Shown here piece after piece: positions 35,339-46,023 of a stretch of DNA of 64,000 nt. Numbering within the stretch: the stretch's first letter is position 1; every line of letters starts with the position of its first letter. This DNA is from Rhizobacter sp. (GTDB lineage Bacteria > Pseudomonadota > Gammaproteobacteria > Burkholderiales > Burkholderiaceae_C), in NCBI GenBank assembly GCA_019635355.1, contig JAHBZQ010000001.1, positions 3,844,001 through 3,908,000 of the forward strand, in the 5' to 3' direction. A program made the position numbers and the translations under genes. The notes below the pieces were generated by a model that was given only the letters and a program-made list of their open reading frames with translations, searched no databases and was not told the origin of the DNA.

Positions 35339-36589
35339 ATGAACCAACTGGATTCCCACGTGCTGCAGCAGGAAGAAGACGTCGACGAGGGACCCGCCGT
35401 CAGCCTGCTGGACTTGCTGACATGGCTGGGCGAAGGCAAACGCCTGATCGGCTCCGTGACCGGGGTGGCGGTCGTGCTTGCGCTGGTGTTCGCCTTCGTC
35501 CGGGACCCGGTCTTCACCGCCCGCACCACGCTCCTGCCGCCGTCAGCGCAGCAGCCGAGCGCCTCGGGAGCTGCGTTGGCCGCGCTGGGGTCCCTGGGCG
35601 GGCTGGCCGGAGGCATCGCGGCCAAAACGCCGGACGAGCTCTACGTGAATCTGCTGAAGAGCGACACCGTGCAGCGCGCGCTGGCCACCCGGTTCGACTT
35701 GTACAAGCGCTACAAGGTCGACACCTACGAGGTCATGCGCACCACCATGCCGCGGTATGTGCGTGTCACTTCCGACAAGAAGTCAGGCGTCATCACGCTG
35801 GAGGTCGACGACCGGGACCCGAAGTTCGCCGCCGACCTCGCCAATGCGTATTCCGCGGAGCTGAGCAAGCTCCTCAGCCGGCTGGCGGTGTCCGAAGCCC
35901 AGCAGCGCCGGGTCTTCTTCGACCAGCAGCTGAAGGACACCAAGGAAAACCTGGTCAAGGCCGAGCAGGCCTTGCGCACGGTGCAAGAGAAGTCCGGAAT
36001 GATCGTGCTCGACCAGCAGGCCGAAGCCATCATCAAGGCGGTGGCCGAACTCAAGACCAAGATCATCGAGCGCGAAGTGCGCCTGAAGGTGATGCGCACC
36101 AGCACCACCGCGCAGAACCCCGACGTGCAGCTGCTGACGTCCGAGCTGAGCGCCTTGCGCGGCGAGCTGGCGCGCATGGAGTCCTCGGTGCCGCCGACGG
36201 CCAAGGCCGCGTCGGGCGCCAGCGGCGGCATCGACATCCCGATCGGCAAGCTGCCGGCCGCGGCGATCGACTACGTGCGTGCCGCGCGCGAGGTGAAGTT
36301 CCAGGAAACCATGCTCGCCAGCATGCTGCGCCAGTACGAAGTGGCCAAGCTCGACGAAGCCAAGGAAGGGCCGGCATTGCAGCAGGTCGACGTGGCCCAG
36401 CCGCCGGACCGCAAGTCCAAGCCCTCGCGGGCGCTCATCGTGCTGGGGGCGGCACTGGCCGCGTTGCTGCTGTCGAGCTTCTTCGTCATCCTGCGCCGCT
36501 ACCGCGCCCTGGTGCGCGAACAGGACCCCGAGGCCGCCCAGGCCTGGGAGCGCATGGCCGCCGCCTGGCGGTTGCGTCGCAAGGCCTGA
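35339..36589 (+). CDS. Wzz-type polysaccharide chain-length determinant
   Basis: 416 residues. Two membrane helices, near 38-54 (IGSVTGVAVVLALVFAFV) and near 363-385 (ALIVLGAALAALLLSSFFVIL), flank a large periplasmic domain with the Wzz opening FTARTTLLPP and long coiled-coil helices (about 180-240). It lacks the cytoplasmic tyrosine-kinase domain of Wzc-type proteins. Together with the Wza-like gene 4 bp upstream it would regulate and export a polysaccharide made by genes elsewhere. It meets phzF tail to tail with 9 bp between them. Confidence 0.88.
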   Translation: MNQLDSHVLQQEEDVDEGPAVSLLDLLTWLGEGKRLIGSVTGVAVVLALVFAFVRDPVFTARTTLLPPSAQQPSASGAALAALGSLGGLAGGIAAKTPDELYVNLLKSDTVQRALATRFDLYKRYKVDTYEVMRTTMPRYVRVTSDKKSGVITLEVDDRDPKFAADLANAYSAELSKLLSRLAVSEAQQRRVFFDQQLKDTKENLVKAEQALRTVQEKSGMIVLDQQAEAIIKAVAELKTKIIEREVRLKVMRTSTTAQNPDVQLLTSELSALRGELARMESSVPPTAKAASGASGGIDIPIGKLPAAAIDYVRAAREVKFQETMLASMLRQYEVAKLDEAKEGPALQQVDVAQPPDRKSKPSRALIVLGAALAALLLSSFFVILRRYRALVREQDPEAAQAWERMAAAWRLRRKA

Positions 36590-36598
36590 GCTGCTGCC

Positions 36599-37435
36599 TC
36601 AAAGCGTCAGCTCGCCCCGCACGCAGCTGACGCTCTGCCCGCCCACCCACAAGGTGCGGCCATCGTGTTCGATCTGCACACGGCCGGCGCGGCCCAGCCG
36701 CTGGCCTTGTGACGCGAGGTAGCGCTTCGGCGCATCGCCGCGTTCGATCAGCCATTGCGCCACGCCGGCGTTCAGGCTGCCGGTGACCGGGTCTTCCGGC
36801 ACGCCGATCACGGCGGCGAACGCGCGCAGCTCGAACTGGCACGCACTGCCGGCCGGATACGGCCCGACGAGGCCCACTTCGGCGAGGTCTTTCAACGCGC
36901 CGTGGTCCGGCTCGACGGTGAGCACCGTCTCGGCGCTGTCGAGCAGCAGCGTCAGCCAGCGCGGGCCGTTCTGCAGCCACTGCGCTGCGCGCACCCGTTC
37001 GCGCGCCAGGCCGAGCGCGGCCAACACCTTGTCGAGCGTCGCCTCGTCGACCGCTTCCATCTTCAACGCCGGTGCCGCGAAGGCGGCGCCGCTCTCGTTC
37101 TGCCGGATGCGCACCAGCCCCACGCCACACTGTTGCACCACCATGCCGCGCACGCGCGGCGTGCCACCGGCCTGCAGCCACGCATGGCAACTGCCGAGCG
37201 TCGGGTGGCCGGCAAAGGGCAGCTCTTCGTTGGGCGTGAAGATGCGCACCCGGTAGTCGGCGGCCGGGTCGGTGGGCTGCAGCAGGAAGGTCGTCTCCGA
37301 CAGGTTGGTCCAGTGGGCGAAGGACTGCATCTGCGCATCGCTCAGCGCATCGGCGCCGTGCACCACGGCGAGCGGGTTGCCCTTGAGCGGCTGGTCAGTG
37401 AAGACGTCGACCTGCGTGAACGTGAAGGTGCTCAT
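36599..37435 (-). CDS. PhzF family isomerase/epimerase-like protein
   Basis: 278 residues. The PhzF pattern is clear: FTQVDVFTDQPLKGNPLAVV at the N-terminus, NLSETTFLL with the catalytic glutamate (about 45), RIFTPNEELPFAGHPTLGS, and GVPEDPVTGSLNAGVAQWL near the C-terminus. PhzF proteins isomerise enol-type substrates; outside phenazine clusters the substrates are mostly unknown. No phenazine genes are present. Its ATG overlaps the stop of the aminotransferase (ATGA), making it the last gene of a three-gene unit controlled by the divergent MocR gene. Confidence 0.92.
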   Translation of the reverse strand: MSTFTFTQVDVFTDQPLKGNPLAVVHGADALSDAQMQSFAHWTNLSETTFLLQPTDPAADYRVRIFTPNEELPFAGHPTLGSCHAWLQAGGTPRVRGMVVQQCGVGLVRIRQNESGAAFAAPALKMEAVDEATLDKVLAALGLARERVRAAQWLQNGPRWLTLLLDSAETVLTVEPDHGALKDLAEVGLVGPYPAGSACQFELRAFAAVIGVPEDPVTGSLNAGVAQWLIERGDAPKRYLASQGQRLGRAGRVQIEHDGRTLWVGGQSVSCVRGELTL

Positions 37436-38613
37436 CGGGTGTGCGTTTCCAGGGCTTGGGCCAGCAGGCGGATGCCGCGGTCGATCTGCTCTGGCGGCAC
37501 GGTGACGAACGACAGGCGCAGCGTGTTCGCGCGTGCGTTGTCGGCGAAGAACGCGGCACCCGGCACATAAGCCATGCCGAGGGCCACCGCGTGGGGCAGC
37601 AGCGCGGTCGCGTCGACGCCCTCGGGCAGCTCGACCCAGAAGAACATGCCACCCTGCGGCGTGTTCCAGCGGCAGCTCGCGGGCAGATGCGCCTTGAGCG
37701 ACGCGGCCATCGCATCGCGCTGAGCCTTGTAGCGCGCACGGATCGTCGGCACGTGCTGGTGCAGGAAACCACCGCGTATCACCTCGTGCACCACCCGCTG
37801 ATTGAAGCCCGGGGTGTGCAGGTCGGCGGCCTGCTTGGCCTGCAGCAGCTTCGGGAAGAGCGGCTTCGGCGCGATCACGTAGCCCAGGCGCAGGCCGGGG
37901 GCCAGCACCTTGGAGAACGAGCCGAGGTACACCGTGCCCTCGGCCCAGCGCGAGGCGAGCGGCGCGGGCGGTGCGCCGTCGAACCAGAGGTCGCCGTAGG
38001 GGTTGTCTTCCACCACCGGCAAGCCCAGGGCACGCGCGGCGTCCATCAGCGCGTCGCGCCGCGTGGCACCGATGCAGCGGCCGCTCGGGTTCTGGAAGTT
38101 CGGCAGGGCGTAGAGGAAGCGTGCGCCGCGCGCAGCGGCGAGCCCGCCCGGCAGTGGCCCGTCGTCATCGCAGGCCACGGCCACGTAGTCGGGCTCGCAG
38201 GGGTTGAACGCCTGCAGCGCGCCGAGGTAGGTGGGCGACTCGACGGCGACCGTCGAGCCGGGGTCGATCAACACCTTGCCGACGAGGTCGAGCCCCTGCT
38301 GCGAGCCGGTGGTGATGAGCACCTGCGCCGGGTCGACCTGCAGGCCCTGCTCGGCCATCTCGATCGCCACCCACTCACGCAAGGGCGCGAAGCCTTCGCT
38401 GGCGGCGTACTGCAGCGCTTCGCGCGGGTGGTCGCGCAGCACGCGGGTGGTGGCCTCGCGCATCGCCTCGATGGGGAAGGTGTCGGGCGAGGGCAGCCCG
38501 CCGGCGAGCGAGATGATGCCGGGCTGTTCGGTGACCTTGAGGATTTCGCGGATCACCGAAGGGTTCATGCGCTCGGCACGGCGGGCGAGCGTCCAGGGCA
38601 GGGAGTGGGTCAT
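37432..38613 (-). CDS. PLP-dependent aminotransferase, class I/II (LysN-like)
   Basis: 393 residues. Fold type I features: ISLAGGLPSPDTFP, QYAASEGFAPLREWVA, TTGSQQGLDLVGK, VEDNPYGDLWF with the PLP aspartate, and LGSFSKVLAPGLRLGYVI with the PLP lysine. It resembles the 2-aminoadipate/kynurenine aminotransferase group related to MocR proteins. The exact amino acid is unknown. It follows the EamA gene by 15 bp and is translationally coupled to phzF. Confidence 0.92.
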   Translation of the reverse strand: MTHSLPWTLARRAERMNPSVIREILKVTEQPGIISLAGGLPSPDTFPIEAMREATTRVLRDHPREALQYAASEGFAPLREWVAIEMAEQGLQVDPAQVLITTGSQQGLDLVGKVLIDPGSTVAVESPTYLGALQAFNPCEPDYVAVACDDDGPLPGGLAAARGARFLYALPNFQNPSGRCIGATRRDALMDAARALGLPVVEDNPYGDLWFDGAPPAPLASRWAEGTVYLGSFSKVLAPGLRLGYVIAPKPLFPKLLQAKQAADLHTPGFNQRVVHEVIRGGFLHQHVPTIRARYKAQRDAMAASLKAHLPASCRWNTPQGGMFFWVELPEGVDATALLPHAVALGMAYVPGAAFFADNARANTLRLSFVTVPPEQIDRGIRLLAQALETHTR

Positions 38614-38628
38614 GGTGTCGAGGCCCGT

Positions 38629-39519
38629 TCAACGGGCGGCAGCGGGCAGGTTCACCGGCATTCTCTTGCCGACGAAGACGGTCGCGATCACCGCGAGCGA
38701 AAAGAGAAGGGTCATCGCGTCCAGCCGCTCCCCGAGCACCGGCACGGCAAACAGCAGCGAGAGGAAGGGCTGCACCAGTTGCACCTGGCTGACCCGCACC
38801 GTGCCGCCCAGCGCGAGCCCGCGGTACCAGGCGAAGAAGCCAATCCACATCGAGAAGAGCGTGACGTAGGCGAAGCCGCCCCAGGCCGACATGCTGGCCG
38901 GCTGTGTCGGCCAGGTGTGCCACGCGAGGGGCCAGGTGAGCGGCATGCTCAGCACCAGCACCCAGCAGATCACGTGCTCGGCCGGCCATTCCTTCGCCAG
39001 CTGCGCGCCGCTCACGTAGCCCACGGCGGCGCTGAGCACCGCGAGCATCAGCAGCCCGTCGGCCAGGCCGAGCTGCCCGCCCGCCAGCAGCGCAAACGCC
39101 ACGACCAGCCCGAAGCCCAGCCCCGCGCAAGCCCAGAAGCCGCTGGAAGGGCGCTGCCGCAGCGCCACCGAGGCGACCACCGCCGTGCCCAGCGGCAGCA
39201 GGCCCGTGACGACCGCAGCGTGCATCGCATCCACCTCGCGCAGCGCGAGGCCGAGAAAGAGCGGGAAGCCGATCACCGTGCCGGCCGCGCTCACCGCGAG
39301 TGCCGGCAGGTGGCGCGTCTGCGGCCGGGGCGCGCGGGTGAGCAGCAGGTAGGCGAGGCTCAGCACCCCGGCCAGCGCGGCACGCCCGGCGGTGACGAAG
39401 AGCGGCGGCAGCTGCGGGTCGTCGGCCGGCCCGACGGCCAGCCGCGTCATCGGCGTGGTCATCGCGAAGAGCGTCACGCCGGCCAGGCCCAGCCACATGC
39501 CTTTGGTTTGTGGGTTCAT
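38629..39519 (-). CDS. EamA/DMT family transporter
   Basis: 296 residues with about ten hydrophobic segments and an internal duplication of two EamA units. Typical stretches are MWLGLAGVTLFAMTTPMTRLAV, GRAALAGVLSLAYLLL, HAAVVTGLLPLGTAVVASVALRQRPS and QLVQPFLSLLFAVPVLGERLD. DMT proteins of this type export amino acids or small metabolites. It is first in the operon with the aminotransferase and phzF, and diverges from the MocR regulator. Confidence 0.9.
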   Translation of the reverse strand: MNPQTKGMWLGLAGVTLFAMTTPMTRLAVGPADDPQLPPLFVTAGRAALAGVLSLAYLLLTRAPRPQTRHLPALAVSAAGTVIGFPLFLGLALREVDAMHAAVVTGLLPLGTAVVASVALRQRPSSGFWACAGLGFGLVVAFALLAGGQLGLADGLLMLAVLSAAVGYVSGAQLAKEWPAEHVICWVLVLSMPLTWPLAWHTWPTQPASMSAWGGFAYVTLFSMWIGFFAWYRGLALGGTVRVSQVQLVQPFLSLLFAVPVLGERLDAMTLLFSLAVIATVFVGKRMPVNLPAAAR

Positions 39520-39549
39520 TCGGCCAGTCTAGGGTTGTGACCAGCACAG

Positions 39550-39592
39550 AGCCGATACACTTCACCGGCACATTTCAGCTGCTGTATCGGCT
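39550..39592. promoter_or_regulatory. Operator-like inverted repeat between eamA and mocR genes
   Basis: AGCCGATACA (39550-39559) and TGTATCGGCT (39583-39592) are exact inverted copies, 23 bp apart. They lie in the 98-bp divergent gap. MocR-type regulators usually bind paired repeats in just such gaps, so this is the likely binding site of the adjacent regulator. Confidence 0.7.
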
Positions 39593-39608
39593 GTGTTCCC
39601 AACACAGC
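39590..39608 (+). repeat. Short hairpin before the MocR start codon
   Basis: GCTGTGTT (39590-39597) and AACACAGC (39601-39608) pair perfectly around CCC, ending 9 bp before the ATG at 39618. It could hide the ribosome-binding site or be a further half of the regulator site. Confidence 0.55.
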
Positions 39609-39617
39609 TGCCCCACC

Positions 39618-41066
39618 ATGTCGCCGCTCCAGCCCCTGTCGCGCCAGTCTGATGCCACGCTCACCGAGCAGCTGTCGAACCGTTTTGCCGAGCACATCCG
39701 CCAGCGGCTGATGGCCCCGGGCGCGCGCCTGCCCTCGGTGCGCGAATGCGCGCGCCGGCATGGTGTCAGCCCCTACACCGTGGTGGCGGCCTACGACCAG
39801 TTGCTGGCGTTGGGCCTCGTCGAGGCGCGCAAGCAGCGGGGTTTCTTCGTGCGCGACCACCAGCGCCGTGACGCGGAGCGGCCCACGCCCGAGGCTCCCA
39901 GCCCCGCCCCGCGCCTGGCCGCGCCCGTCAGCGCCACCATGCTCGTGCGCAGCATGTTCCAGCCGCCCGGCAGCCAGCCCATGCCTGGGCTCGGCACGCT
40001 GCCCATCGAATGGCTGGACCTGCCGATGCTCAGCGCCGCGCTGCGCCGCGTGAGCGCGCCGGCCCAGCTCGGGCCGCTGTCGCTGCAATACGGCGAGCCG
40101 GCGGGTGACCTGCGCCTGCGCCGCGCGCTGTCGATGCGGCTCGAAGACTTCGCCGTCAAGGCCCGCCCCGAGCAGATCGTCACCACCATCGGCGCCACGC
40201 AGGCGCTCGACATCGTCACCCGCAGCCTGCTGCGCGCGGGCGACACGGTGCTGGTCGACGAGCCCGGCTGGTCGGTCGAATACGCGCGGCTCACCGCGCT
40301 CGGCCTGCGCATCCTGCCGGTGCCGCGCGGCGAAGACGGGCCCGACCTGGCCGTGATGCAGCGCCTCATCGAGGCCCAGAAGCCGCAGGACCGGCCGCGC
40401 CTGTACATCACCGTCTCGGTGCTGCACAACCCGACCGGCGCGTCGCTCTCGCTCGGCACCGCGCACCGCCTGCTGCGGCTGGCGCAGACCTTCGACTTCC
40501 ATATCGTGGAAGACGACACCTACGCCCACCTCGCGCCGGCGCACCTGCCGCGCCTGTCGGCGCTCGACGGGCTGGAGCGCACGATCTACATCTCGGGCTT
40601 CTCGAAGATCCTCGTGCCCAACTGGCGCGTGGGCTACCTCGCCGCGCCGCCAGCGCTCGTCGACCGATTCATCGACACCAAACTCCTCACCAGCCTCACC
40701 AGCCCCGGCGTCACCGAGCAGGCGCTGGCGCATTGCCTGGAGCAGGGCCTGCTGCGCCGCCATGCCGAGCGGGTGGCCCAGCGGCTCGACGCGGCGCGGG
40801 GCCGCTCGGTCAAGCTGGCCGAGGCGGCCGGCTGCCGTTTTGCCAGCCCGCCGAGGGGTCTTTTCGGCTGGGTCGACGTGGGGGTGGACACTGAGCGCCT
40901 GTCGCAGGCGATGGTCGACCAGGGCTGGCTGCTCGCCCCCGGGGCCCTGTTCCATGCCACCCCCCGGCCCACCACGCTGATGCGCATCAATTTCGCGACC
41001 ACGCAAGACGCCCGTTTCTGGCGGGCGCTGGAGCGCACACGCGACGGCCTGCGCGGCACGCCCTGA
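39618..41066 (+). CDS. MocR/GabR-type transcriptional regulator (GntR-aminotransferase fusion)
   Basis: 482 residues from the ATG at 39618. A GntR winged helix (about 8-85: QLSNRFAEHIRQRLMAPGARLPSVRECARRHGVSPYTVVAAYDQLLALGLVEA) is joined by a linker to a fold type I aminotransferase domain. That domain carries PLP-site motifs TTIGATQALDIV, VEDDTYAHL and SGFSKILVPNWRVGYLA with the PLP lysine near 330. MocR regulators sense PLP adducts of amino acids or PLP itself. It diverges from eamA-aminotransferase-phzF, its probable target. Confidence 0.93.
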   Translation: MSPLQPLSRQSDATLTEQLSNRFAEHIRQRLMAPGARLPSVRECARRHGVSPYTVVAAYDQLLALGLVEARKQRGFFVRDHQRRDAERPTPEAPSPAPRLAAPVSATMLVRSMFQPPGSQPMPGLGTLPIEWLDLPMLSAALRRVSAPAQLGPLSLQYGEPAGDLRLRRALSMRLEDFAVKARPEQIVTTIGATQALDIVTRSLLRAGDTVLVDEPGWSVEYARLTALGLRILPVPRGEDGPDLAVMQRLIEAQKPQDRPRLYITVSVLHNPTGASLSLGTAHRLLRLAQTFDFHIVEDDTYAHLAPAHLPRLSALDGLERTIYISGFSKILVPNWRVGYLAAPPALVDRFIDTKLLTSLTSPGVTEQALAHCLEQGLLRRHAERVAQRLDAARGRSVKLAEAAGCRFASPPRGLFGWVDVGVDTERLSQAMVDQGWLLAPGALFHATPRPTTLMRINFATTQDARFWRALERTRDGLRGTP

Positions 41067-41106
41067 TTGCGGCGCTGCGGGGGCGTCGCCTACAGTCATA
41101 CCGTTC

Positions 41107-41868
41107 ATGAGCTTGTTCGAACCCACCATTCCCTTTGGCGAACCCGAGTTGATGCGGGTGAGCGACTTCCAGCGCTACCTGCATGAGCCGGGGGGGCCGC
41201 GTGCGCGCGTCGTCACCGAGCTGACGCCCGGGCAGCCGAGCTTGAGCCAGTCGCTCCTCGCCGACCTGATGCGCTTCGAGCACTCGGGGCAAGCCTCCGA
41301 GGTGCTGGAAGTGCTGGCCGCCTGCGTGCGCCATGCGCAGCACGTGGTCGTTCATTTGCAGATGGGTGAGTCGGTGGTGCCGCTCACCGTCTTCGCGGTC
41401 GACCGCCTGGTGCATTGCCCGGTGTCGATCGACGCGCTGCTGCTGCAGCGGCCCACCGAGCTGCGGGTGCTGCACGTGGAGCCGGCCGTGCTGCGCCCGC
41501 CCGGCGATGCCGAGGCCTCGCTGGTCGGCGAAGGGCATCACTACCACCCCCTGCGCCCGCTGTTGTGGGAGCTGGCCTTGCGTGGCGCCCGTGCGGCCCT
41601 GCTGCCCGAGATCGCCGGCCAGGTGGCCTACCGCGTGGCGCCCGGCGTCGACCTTTCGGGCCTGCGCGTGGCGGGCGCCTTGCCGGGGGCGATCCAGAAG
41701 CTGCAGGGCGACCGCTACACCCTGCGCGAGATGGCCGAGTGGCCGGGCTTCGACACCGAGCGGGCTTCTCGCCTGCTCAACGCGCTCTACCTGCAGTCGG
41801 GCCTGATCGTCAGCCGCACGCGGCCGACGGGCTTCGGCGAATCGTTCTTCGGCGCGTTGGGGCGGTAA
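41107..41868 (+). CDS. Conserved protein of unknown function
   Basis: 253 residues, cytoplasmic by composition, with no signal peptide or membrane helix. I do not recognise the family. The middle is rich in hydrophobic strands and histidines (CVRHAQHVVVHLQMGESVVPLTVFAVDRLVHCP, EGHHYHPLRPLLWELALRGARAALLPEI). The C-terminal 55 residues (YTLREMAEWPGFDTERASRLLNALYLQSGLIVSRTRP) look like a small winged-helix module of the kind seen at the end of some bacterial signalling proteins. It stands alone between the MocR gene and the convergent ABC-F gene. Confidence 0.75.
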   Translation: MSLFEPTIPFGEPELMRVSDFQRYLHEPGGPRARVVTELTPGQPSLSQSLLADLMRFEHSGQASEVLEVLAACVRHAQHVVVHLQMGESVVPLTVFAVDRLVHCPVSIDALLLQRPTELRVLHVEPAVLRPPGDAEASLVGEGHHYHPLRPLLWELALRGARAALLPEIAGQVAYRVAPGVDLSGLRVAGALPGAIQKLQGDRYTLREMAEWPGFDTERASRLLNALYLQSGLIVSRTRPTGFGESFFGALGR

Positions 41869-41886
41869 GGCCCCCGGTCGCGAGCG

Positions 41887-43764
<1,878 letters not shown>

Positions 43765-43816
43765 GATCTGCGGGGCAAAACCCGCATTGTCGCCCCCACC
43801 CGAAAGGCCCGGCCGT

Positions 43817-44956
43817 TCAGGAGATGTAGCGCCCGCCCGGGCCGATGACGGTCAGCTCCACCAGCTTGGAGCCGTGGTGGTTTTGCGGGCCGTAGCTGAG
43901 CTTGTAGCCGCCGATGTCCATCGTGCCGGCACGTTCCATCGTGCTCACCAGGCTCTGCGGTGTGACCGACTTGCCGGCGCGGCGCAGGCCTTCGAGCAGC
44001 GCGCGCAGGTTGATGTAGCCGAAGAAATGGTCGTAGTCGATGGGAATCTTGGCGCGCTCCATCGCCGCACCGTAGTCGCGGATCACCGGCAGTGTGGGCC
44101 GCAGCGCATTCGGCAGCAGGCGGGTGAAGGCGAGGCCGCGGGCTTCGTCGCCCAGCGCTTCGATCGAGTTGCGGCTGTTGGCGATCGTCGGCCCGTAGAT
44201 GGGCACGCCGATGTAGGCGCGCGCGGCCTTCACCGTGGGCACGAACATCGGCCCGAAGGCCATGATGATGAGCCCGTCGGGCTTGGCCTCGCCAAGGAGG
44301 CGGCAGGCGTTGACGGCATTCGAGCCGGTGAGGTCGATGGCCTGGGTCGCGACCACGGTGGCGTCGTGGGCCTTGGCCACTTCTTCGACCATCGGCGCCA
44401 TTTCCTTGCCGAAGGCGTTGTTGAGCACCGCCACTGCGATGCGCTTGCGCTGGCCCGACACGAGGTTCTGCACCATCTTGCCGACCTCGTCTCGGTAGCT
44501 CGCCATCGTGGTGAAGAAGTACGGGTGCTGAGGCGTGCGCAGCGAAGGCGCGCCGGTGTAGACGCTGATCAGCGGCACCTTCTTCTCGGCCAACACCGGC
44601 AGCACTGCGGTCACGTTGGCCGTGCTCGCGAGGCCGTAGAGCGCGACCACTTTTTCCTTGTCGATCAGCGTGTTCACGTTCTCGACGCAGCGCTTGGGGT
44701 CGAAGGCGTCGTCGAGCGTGATGAGCCGCACCTTGCGGCCGGCGACGCCACCTTTGCGTTCGTTGAATTCTTCGAGCGCCAGCTCCTGGCCCTTGAGCAC
44801 CCGCACCAGCTGCGCCGCGGCCGGGCCGGTGAGGTGCGCGCTCTGGCCGATCAGGATCGCGTCGTTCGGGGCGGCGTGGATGGCAGGCAGCGCGAGGCTG
44901 GCGGAACCGGCGGCAATGCTTTGCAGGCATGCGCGGCGTGAGATCGAAAGGCTCAT
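43817..44956 (-). CDS. ABC transporter substrate-binding protein (branched-chain amino acid type)
   Basis: 379 residues from the ATG at 44956. The N-terminus SISRRACLQSIAAGSASLALPAIHA has a twin arginine and looks like a Tat or Sec signal. The periplasmic-binding fold of the LivJ type follows (AILIGQSAHLTGPAAAQ, GKVRLITLDDAFDPKRCVENV-like stretch, VLNNAFGKEMAPMVEEVAK, KPDGLIIMAFGPM). The ligand is unknown. No permease or ATPase genes lie beside it, so it is an orphan that must use components encoded elsewhere or act as a sensor. Confidence 0.9.
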   Translation of the reverse strand: MSLSISRRACLQSIAAGSASLALPAIHAAPNDAILIGQSAHLTGPAAAQLVRVLKGQELALEEFNERKGGVAGRKVRLITLDDAFDPKRCVENVNTLIDKEKVVALYGLASTANVTAVLPVLAEKKVPLISVYTGAPSLRTPQHPYFFTTMASYRDEVGKMVQNLVSGQRKRIAVAVLNNAFGKEMAPMVEEVAKAHDATVVATQAIDLTGSNAVNACRLLGEAKPDGLIIMAFGPMFVPTVKAARAYIGVPIYGPTIANSRNSIEALGDEARGLAFTRLLPNALRPTLPVIRDYGAAMERAKIPIDYDHFFGYINLRALLEGLRRAGKSVTPQSLVSTMERAGTMDIGGYKLSYGPQNHHGSKLVELTVIGPGGRYIS

Positions 44957-45072
44957 GGATGCTCTCCCTGGCCGCGTGGCGGCCCTCCTGTTGATGCCGA
45001 TGCGGGCGCAGTATGGGAGCGCGTGCGGCAGCCCCGGGTCGGGACTAGCCCCAGGCCGGGCGTGCTTTTTTG

Positions 45073-46014
45073 CTAGGCGTGGCGCTCGAGCGCATTTATG
45101 AACGCGCGTGCTACGTCGAAGCCGGTCTGCTGTGTGATCTCTTGAAAACCGGTCGGGCTGGTCACGTTGATCTCGGTGACGCAATCGCCGATGACATCGA
45201 GCCCCACGAGCAGCAGCCCACGCGCGGCGAGGATGGGCCCGATGGTGGACGCGATCTCGCGGTCGCGTGCCGAGAGCGGCTGGGCCACGCCCTTGCCACC
45301 GACCGCCATGTTGCCGCGGATCTCGCTGCCCTGCGGGATGCGCGCCAGCGCATGCGGGATGGGCTCGCCGTCGATGATGAGGATGCGCTTGTCTCCGAGT
45401 GCGATCTCGGGCAGGTAGCGCTGCACCATCACCGTTTGCGCGCCGTGCTTGTTGAGCGTCTCGATGATGCTGCCGAGGTTGAGCCCATCGGGGCCGACAC
45501 GGAAGATGCCCATGCCACCCATGCCGTCGAGCGGCTTCAGGATGATGTCTTGGTGCTCGGCGTGGAAGGCGCGGATCTCGGCCGCATGGCGCGTGACGAG
45601 CGTGGGCCCGATGAACTGCGGGAACTCGAGGATCGCGAGCTTCTCGGGGTGGTCGCGCAGCGCGGCGGGTTTGTTGAAGACTTTCGCGCCTTCGCGTTCG
45701 GCCTGCCCGAGCAAATGCGTGGCGTAGAAGTATTCACTGTCGAAGGGCGGGTCGCTGCGCATCAGCACTGCGCCCATCTCGGCAAGCGTGACGCCGGTGC
45801 GGGCCTCGGGCTCGAACCAATCATGAGGGTCCGCCTTCAAGGTGAAGCGGCGCGCCTGCGCGCTCACCTGGCCGCCTCGTTGCCACACCAGGTCTTTCGC
45901 TTCGCAGGCCCACAGCTCGTGGCCGCGTGAAGCGGCTTCGCGCATCATCGCGAAGGTCGAGTCCTTGTAGGTCTTGAAGCTCTCCAGCGGGTCGGCCACG
46001 AACAACAGCTTCAT
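45073..46014 (-). CDS. gshB: Glutathione synthetase
   Basis: 313 residues, typical for bacterial GshB. An N-terminal domain (LFVADPLESFKTYKDSTFAMMREAASRGHELW) is followed by an ATP-grasp fold with RSDPPFDSEYFYATHLL, PKPLDGMGGMGIFR-type glycine loop, RYLPEIALGDKRILIIDGEP and GLDVIGDCVTEINVTSPTGFQEI, where the metal-binding Glu and Asn lie. It joins gamma-glutamylcysteine and glycine. It is 9 bp downstream of benE on the same strand; gshA lies two genes further upstream. Confidence 0.96.
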   Translation of the reverse strand: MKLLFVADPLESFKTYKDSTFAMMREAASRGHELWACEAKDLVWQRGGQVSAQARRFTLKADPHDWFEPEARTGVTLAEMGAVLMRSDPPFDSEYFYATHLLGQAEREGAKVFNKPAALRDHPEKLAILEFPQFIGPTLVTRHAAEIRAFHAEHQDIILKPLDGMGGMGIFRVGPDGLNLGSIIETLNKHGAQTVMVQRYLPEIALGDKRILIIDGEPIPHALARIPQGSEIRGNMAVGGKGVAQPLSARDREIASTIGPILAARGLLLVGLDVIGDCVTEINVTSPTGFQEITQQTGFDVARAFINALERHA

Positions 46015-46023
46015 GGGGGCATC

